Source: Streptomyces sp. NBC_01232 (GTDB taxonomy: Bacteria; Actinomycetota; Actinomycetes; Streptomycetales; Streptomycetaceae). Taken from it: a stretch of DNA of 64,000 nucleotides. Positions 60,356 through 64,000 of this stretch are shown here, piece by piece. The number at the start of each line of letters is the position of its first letter. Within the stretch, counting starts at the first letter, position 1. The notes beneath the pieces were generated by a model, which was given only the letters and a program-made list of their open reading frames with translations, made no database searches and had not been told where the DNA came from. Location of the stretch: NCBI RefSeq assembly GCF_035989885.1, contig NZ_CP108518.1, positions 2,670,501-2,734,500 of the forward strand. The letters run 5' to 3'. The translations under genes and the position numbers were made by a program.

Positions 60356-62431
60356 CTACGAGCTCCGCGCCGCGTCCCGCAGCTCCCGCTCCGTGTCGCT
60401 CGACCCTTCGCTCGCCCCTTCGCCCGGCACCTCGCCCGACCGCTCGCCCGGCGCCGGCGCACCCGTACGCTGCCCCGGCAGGCTCAGCTGCAGCCCCCGC
60501 GGCCCGGAGAGCGCGTACACGAGCCCGAATCCGGCGCCCACGACGACCGCCCCGCCCACCGCGTCCAGCACCCAGTGGTTGGCGGTGGCGACGATCGCGC
60601 ACACCGTGATCAGCGGGTGCAGCGCCCCGAGCAGCTTCTGCCAGCCCTTCGGCGCCAGCACCACGATCACGATCCCGCACCACAGCGACCAGCCGAAGTG
60701 CAGCGACGGCATCGCCGCGTACTGGTTGGAGATCGCGGTCATGGCCCCGTACGAGGGGTTGGCCAGGTCCTGCGGCCCGTGCACGGTGTCGATGAAGCCG
60801 AGACCCGGCATCAGGCGCGGCGGCGCCAGCGGGTAGAGCCAGAAACCGACGAGGGCGAGGACGGTGGCCAGGCCCAGGGAGGCCCGTGCCCAGCGGTAGT
60901 CGCCGGGGCGCCGCCAGTACAGAACCGCCAGGATCGTCAGCGGGACGACGAAGTGGAAGGAGGTGTAGTAGAAGTTGAAGAACGCCTCCAGCCAGGGCGT
61001 ACTCACCACGGCGTGGTTCACGGCGTGCTCGATGTCGAGGCCCAGCGCCCGCTCGATCCCGAGGATCTGGTTGCCGTTGCCCTCGGCGAGGGAACGGCTG
61101 GTGGGGGCCGCTGCCCGGATGTGGGAGTAGAGCGAGTAGCCGACCCGTATCAGCAGGAGTTCCAGCAGCAGGTTCGGGCGGGACAGCACGCGCCGCCAGA
61201 ACGGCAGCAGCGGCACCCGCGACCAGCGGGCCGCCGCCGGGCGCCCGTAGTCGGTCGGTACTGGCTCGCGCCAGTACGGCGATGAGCGCGGCAGGAACGG
61301 CACCGCGCAGGCCGCCGCCACCGCGGTGAGCAGCAGCACGTTGTCGCGTACGGGGGCCAGTGCGGCCAGGTTCGGCAGCAGCACCGCGCTCGGCAGGGTC
61401 ATGGCGAGGACCACGGCCACCGGCCACACGGGCCGGTCGGCGGCGCGCTTTCCCACCTTGCCGGCGACGGCGAGCAGCACCCACAGCAGCTGGTGGCGCC
61501 AGCCGGCCGGGGACACGGCGACGGCCACGCAGCCGGTGACTGCGACGGCGAGCAGCAGCTGGCCGTCGCGGGCGTAGCGGACGGCGCGGCGCAGGCCGAA
61601 CCAGACGATGGCGCCCGCGAGGGCCGCGTAGAGCAGGATCTCGAGCGGGCCGGTCAGGCCGAGGCGCAGCAGCGCGCCGTGCACGGACTGGTTGGAGAGG
61701 CCGTCGGGGGCGCCGCCCAGGCCGGTGCCGGCCAGGTGCTCGATCCAGTACGTCCACGAGTCGCGCGGCATGGCCGCCCAGGACAGCGCGGTGGCCGCTG
61801 CGAAGGTCACGGCGGCGGTGCGTGCGGCGGGGCGGCGTCCGGTCAGCCACAGCAGCGGGGCGAAGAGCAGGAGGGCCGGCTGGAGCGCGGCGGCGAGGCC
61901 GACGAGGAGGCCCGCGGGCCGGTCGCCCGGCACCCGGAAGACGGCCAGCAGCACCAGCAGGACGGGCAGGAGAGCGGTCTGGCCGGGTGAGGCGGCCTCG
62001 CGGACGGGGAGCGAGACCATCATCAGGGCCGTGAGCACGGGCGCGGCGAGCAGCGCGGTGCGCCGCGGCACCGGGTCGGGAAGGCCGCGCGCGGCGACGA
62101 GCCCGATGGCGGCGACGCACAGCAGCGTCAGGCAGGTCCAGGCGACCTCCAGCGACGGGGCGGCGAGGCCGGCCAGTGGCTTGAGGACCAGCCCGGCGAA
62201 GGGGGTGCCGGAGAACTGGCCGGTTTCGTAGATCGACCCGGGCAGGCTCCCGGGGAGGTGGAAGCCGTTCAGCCACTCGCCGGGTGGCACCCGCAGCACT
62301 GCGGCGGCCTGTCTGACGGCGAGGGCGCCCGCCAGCGCCCACAGGAGGAGGCGTGCTGCCCCGAGCCTGCTCTCATCGCCTATGACTCCGGCATGTCCGT
62401 TCGCACCGCTGTGCTCTGCCGCGTTAGCCAC
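60356..62431 (-). CDS. bifunctional glycosyltransferase 87 / PAP2 phosphatase
   Basis: 691 aa, ATG at 62431. The N-terminal about 400 residues are a GT87-type polytopic membrane glycosyltransferase (WLNGFHLPGSLPGSIYETGQ, SPGQTALLPVLLVLLAVF, then SAVLLPNLAALAPVRDN). The C-terminal about 230 residues are a membrane PAP2 phosphatase with its three motifs: KGWQK-type positive region is weak, but PSLHFGWSLW (catalytic His) and ATANHWVLDAVGG (His/Asp) are clear. Family-level role: lipid-linked sugar transfer and polyprenyl-phosphate turnover in the envelope. A low-complexity tail (GERSGEVPGEGASEGSSDTE) follows. Confidence 0.85.
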   Translation of the reverse strand: MANAAEHSGANGHAGVIGDESRLGAARLLLWALAGALAVRQAAAVLRVPPGEWLNGFHLPGSLPGSIYETGQFSGTPFAGLVLKPLAGLAAPSLEVAWTCLTLLCVAAIGLVAARGLPDPVPRRTALLAAPVLTALMMVSLPVREAASPGQTALLPVLLVLLAVFRVPGDRPAGLLVGLAAALQPALLLFAPLLWLTGRRPAARTAAVTFAAATALSWAAMPRDSWTYWIEHLAGTGLGGAPDGLSNQSVHGALLRLGLTGPLEILLYAALAGAIVWFGLRRAVRYARDGQLLLAVAVTGCVAVAVSPAGWRHQLLWVLLAVAGKVGKRAADRPVWPVAVVLAMTLPSAVLLPNLAALAPVRDNVLLLTAVAAACAVPFLPRSSPYWREPVPTDYGRPAAARWSRVPLLPFWRRVLSRPNLLLELLLIRVGYSLYSHIRAAAPTSRSLAEGNGNQILGIERALGLDIEHAVNHAVVSTPWLEAFFNFYYTSFHFVVPLTILAVLYWRRPGDYRWARASLGLATVLALVGFWLYPLAPPRLMPGLGFIDTVHGPQDLANPSYGAMTAISNQYAAMPSLHFGWSLWCGIVIVVLAPKGWQKLLGALHPLITVCAIVATANHWVLDAVGGAVVVGAGFGLVYALSGPRGLQLSLPGQRTGAPAPGERSGEVPGEGASEGSSDTERELRDAARSS

Positions 62432-62538
62432 GCCTCGCCGGCCTCCCGCCGTTTTGACCGCAACCCTGACTTCGCCCGGCTGCCGCGCTCCATTACCCGC
62501 ACGACGATATCTCCCGCGGGATACCTAGGATGGCCCTC

Positions 62539-62898
62539 ATGAGCATCGTGAAGATCAACGCACTGACGGTTCCCGCCGAGCAGCGGGAAGTTCTGGAGCA
62601 GCGTTTCGCCTCGCGGGCCGGGGCGGTGGAGAGCTCGGACGGGTTCGAATGGTTCGAGCTGCTGCGTCCCGTGGAGGGTACGGACCAGTACTTGGTCTAC
62701 ACGCGGTGGCGTTCGGAGCAGGACTTCCAGGCGTGGATGGAGGGGCCGATGAAGGCCGCTCACCAGGGCGGGGGCGGCGCGGCGGGCGGCGCGGCTGCCG
62801 GCGGTGAGGGTGGTGGCGAGCGGCCGAAGCCCGCGGCCTCCGCCTCGACGGTGTGGTCCTTCGAGGTCGTGCAGCAGGCGGCGCCGAAGCAGGCCTGA
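62539..62898 (+). CDS. heme-degrading monooxygenase, MhuD/HmoA-like
   Basis: 119 aa, ATG at 62539 with AGGA upstream (another ATG nine bases earlier is possible). It is a small ferredoxin-like (ABM/IsdG fold) protein. Similarity to M. tuberculosis MhuD is strong: VKINALTVPA, EQRFASRAGAVESSDGFEWF, ELLRPVEG, then TRWRSEQDFQAWMEGP and AAH. The Asn, Trp and His that form the MhuD active site are all present (Asn about 7, Trp about 56, His about 75). The C-terminal tail is Gly/Ala-rich (about residues 76-103) and unlike MhuD. It should cleave heme and release iron, in the cytosol. Confidence 0.85.
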   Translation: MSIVKINALTVPAEQREVLEQRFASRAGAVESSDGFEWFELLRPVEGTDQYLVYTRWRSEQDFQAWMEGPMKAAHQGGGGAAGGAAAGGEGGGERPKPAASASTVWSFEVVQQAAPKQA

Positions 62899-62906
62899 CG
62901 CGGTGC

Positions 62907-62936
62907 GGGGCCCGGCCCTCTTCCGGGCCGGGGCCC
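62907..62936. terminator. GC-rich hairpin after the heme monooxygenase gene
   Basis: GGGGCCCGGCCC pairs with GGGCCGGGGCCC (one bulge) around a 6-nt loop TCTTCC, 10 bp after the stop. Confidence 0.75.
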
Positions 62937-63015
62937 GTGGTGGTGCGTGTCGCAAGCGTCGCGGATACCGCGGGTTCTACGGGCCGGGCAACGGTCAGGC
63001 CCGCAAAGCGCCGTG

Positions 63016-63411
63016 TCAGGCCCAGAAGGCGTCTTCCTCGTCGATGTCCGCGGTGCACGCGTCAATGTCGGTGATCTTGTTGCCGATGATCGTGAAGAAG
63101 AGTCCCTGGCGGATCTCGATGCCGCGGTCTCCGCGGTCACCGCGCGCCGTGTGGAAGCTCATCACGTGGCCGCGCCCGTCCGCCAGCACCGATTCCAGGT
63201 GCACCTGGAAGGTGCCGCTGGTCTCCTCGCCGAGGCGGCGGTAGAGGTCGAGGACGTTCTCCCGCCCCTTGTGATGCCCGGACAGGGGGTTGCTGCCGGG
63301 CACGTGGTGGATGACGTCGGCCGTCAGCAACGTGCCCATCATCTCCATGTCGCCCTTGCCGAAGGCTTCGTAGCCGCGGCGGACCAGGGCACAGTCGGGA
63401 TGCTCTGACAT
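63016..63411 (-). CDS. SnoaL/NTF2-like protein
   Basis: 131 aa, ATG at 63411 (MSEHPDCALVRRGYEAFGKG) with GGAGGG upstream; an earlier GTG at 63423 overlaps that site and is rejected. It has a cone-like SnoaL fold: an N-terminal helix pair, MEMMGTLLTADVIHHVPGSN, GHHKGRENVLDLYRRLGEET, ESVLADGRGHVMSFHTARGD and GLFFTIIGNKITDIDACTAD. Such proteins act as small-molecule isomerases, cyclases or ligand binders; the substrate is not predictable. Convergent with the heme monooxygenase gene. Confidence 0.75.
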   Translation of the reverse strand: MSEHPDCALVRRGYEAFGKGDMEMMGTLLTADVIHHVPGSNPLSGHHKGRENVLDLYRRLGEETSGTFQVHLESVLADGRGHVMSFHTARGDRGDRGIEIRQGLFFTIIGNKITDIDACTADIDEEDAFWA

Positions 63412-63519
63412 GGCGTTTCCCACCCTCCGGGTACGCGAGGAATGTCCTTTTTCCTATCATCGGCCCGGCCCTGTGGATATTCCACGCGGGAGATCCTCCG
63501 CGAACTCCACAATGACGCC

Positions 63520-64000
63520 ATGACCACTCACAGCGAACACCGCACAGCCACCTCATCCGCCACCCCGTCCGCTTCGGCCCGGTCGTGGACCGTGACCCCC
63601 GAGCCCTTCACCACCCGGGACGCCACCGCCCTGCGCCGCGCGTACTACGCCGAGGTCGCCGGCCGGTACTGGGAACGGCAGGTCACCGAAGCCGAGATCG
63701 ACCAGGGGCTGCTGGACTTCCCGGACGACGAGCTGGTCCCGCCGACCGGGCGGTTCGTCGTGGGCAGGCTGGACGGCGAGCCCCTGGCGTGCGGCGGGGT
63801 CCGGCTGCTCGACCCGGTCACCGCCGAGCTCACCCGGGTGTACGTCGACCGGCGCGCCCGCGGCACGGGCGGCGGGGCGGCCCTGCTCGAGGCCCTGGAG
63901 GCGGAGGCCCGCGCACTGGGCGCCGGGCGGGTCCGGCTGGACACCCGGTCGGATCTCGTGGAGGCCCGGACGCTCTACGCGCGGCACGGGTATGCGGAAA
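63520..64000 (+). CDS. GNAT family N-acetyltransferase, cut by the window edge
   Basis: At least 160 aa, ATG at 63520; the reading stays open to the last base. Residues about 25-160 show the GNAT fold: ALRRAYYAEVAGRYW, a FVVGRLDGEPLACGGVRLLD strand pair, TAELTRVYVDRRARGTGGGA with the acetyl-CoA pyrophosphate loop (R-x-x-G-x-G/A), and LGAGRVRLDTRSDLVEARTL then YARHGYAE. The first 20 residues are a Ser/Thr/Ala-rich extension. Acceptor unknown. It is divergent from the SnoaL gene (108 bp between starts). Confidence 0.85.
   Translation, partial: MTTHSEHRTATSSATPSASARSWTVTPEPFTTRDATALRRAYYAEVAGRYWERQVTEAEIDQGLLDFPDDELVPPTGRFVVGRLDGEPLACGGVRLLDPVTAELTRVYVDRRARGTGGGAALLEALEAEARALGAGRVRLDTRSDLVEARTLYARHGYAE

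Overview
The window is high-GC actinobacterial chromosome, almost certainly Streptomyces or a near relative. The signs are strong codon-position GC bias, many GTG/TTG/CTG starts, frequent 1-4 bp gene overlaps, a class A RNase P RNA, an SCO2322-type protein, DUF397/XRE pairs and dispersed GC-rich repeats of a kind I associate with Streptomyces. No rRNA, tRNA, CRISPR array, transposase or prophage module was seen. About 57 protein genes are called, plus rnpB, a cobalamin riboswitch, terminators, operators and several repeat systems.

Layout. 0.2-10 kb: small unknowns, an Rsm22-type methyltransferase, ddaH divergent from a TetR regulator, a prim-pol-like protein, a DUF2079 membrane protein, yaaA, an RNB ribonuclease and a MerR/membrane-protein pair. 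10-16 kb: rnpB, then a Nif3 / zinc-ribbon / RNase H-phosphatase operon. 15.7-24.6 kb: lipid (steroid side-chain type) beta-oxidation operons around a small sigma-factor locus. 24.7-31.5 kb: DNA alkylation repair, two Ser/Thr kinases and an XRE/DUF397 pair. 31.5-39.8 kb: a secreted lectin, AraC regulator, amidase, F420-type oxidoreductase, a lactococcin-972-like bacteriocin with a neighbouring membrane protein, and envelope proteins. 39.8-43.9 kb: a toroid/methyltransferase/glycosyltransferase operon divergent from kstR. 43.9-45.1 kb: a gene-free inverted repeat of about 1.2 kb. 45-49.4 kb: a ferredoxin/aldehyde dehydrogenase pair and a metallo-hydrolase. 49.4-55.6 kb: a cobalamin-riboswitch-led operon with two surface proteins and an ECF transporter. 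55.6-59.1 kb: a transglycosylase with a structured leader and the divergent FadA5-like thiolase / cyp125 pair. 59-64 kb: membrane proteins, a MhuD-like heme monooxygenase, a SnoaL-like protein and a GNAT enzyme cut by the window edge.

How the genes work together. The main theme is a scattered KstR regulon. A KstR-type repressor gene and boxes fitting TNNAACNNGTTNNA lie before kstR/glycosyltransferase, the MaoC operon and the FadE34-like dehydrogenase/Ltp operon, with near matches before cyp125, fadA5 and a metallo-hydrolase. The encoded enzymes (CYP125, alcohol and aldehyde dehydrogenases, ferredoxin, acyl-CoA dehydrogenase, MaoC hydratase, SDR, two thiolase-fold proteins, LLM oxidoreductase) could oxidise a sterol side chain. 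A second shared dyad, TGAC-N5-GTCA, sits at four of these promoters and I do not recognise its regulator. A second theme is predicted B12 uptake: a cobalamin riboswitch leads a five-gene overlapping cistron of two membrane-tethered extracellular proteins and ECF T, A-A and S components.
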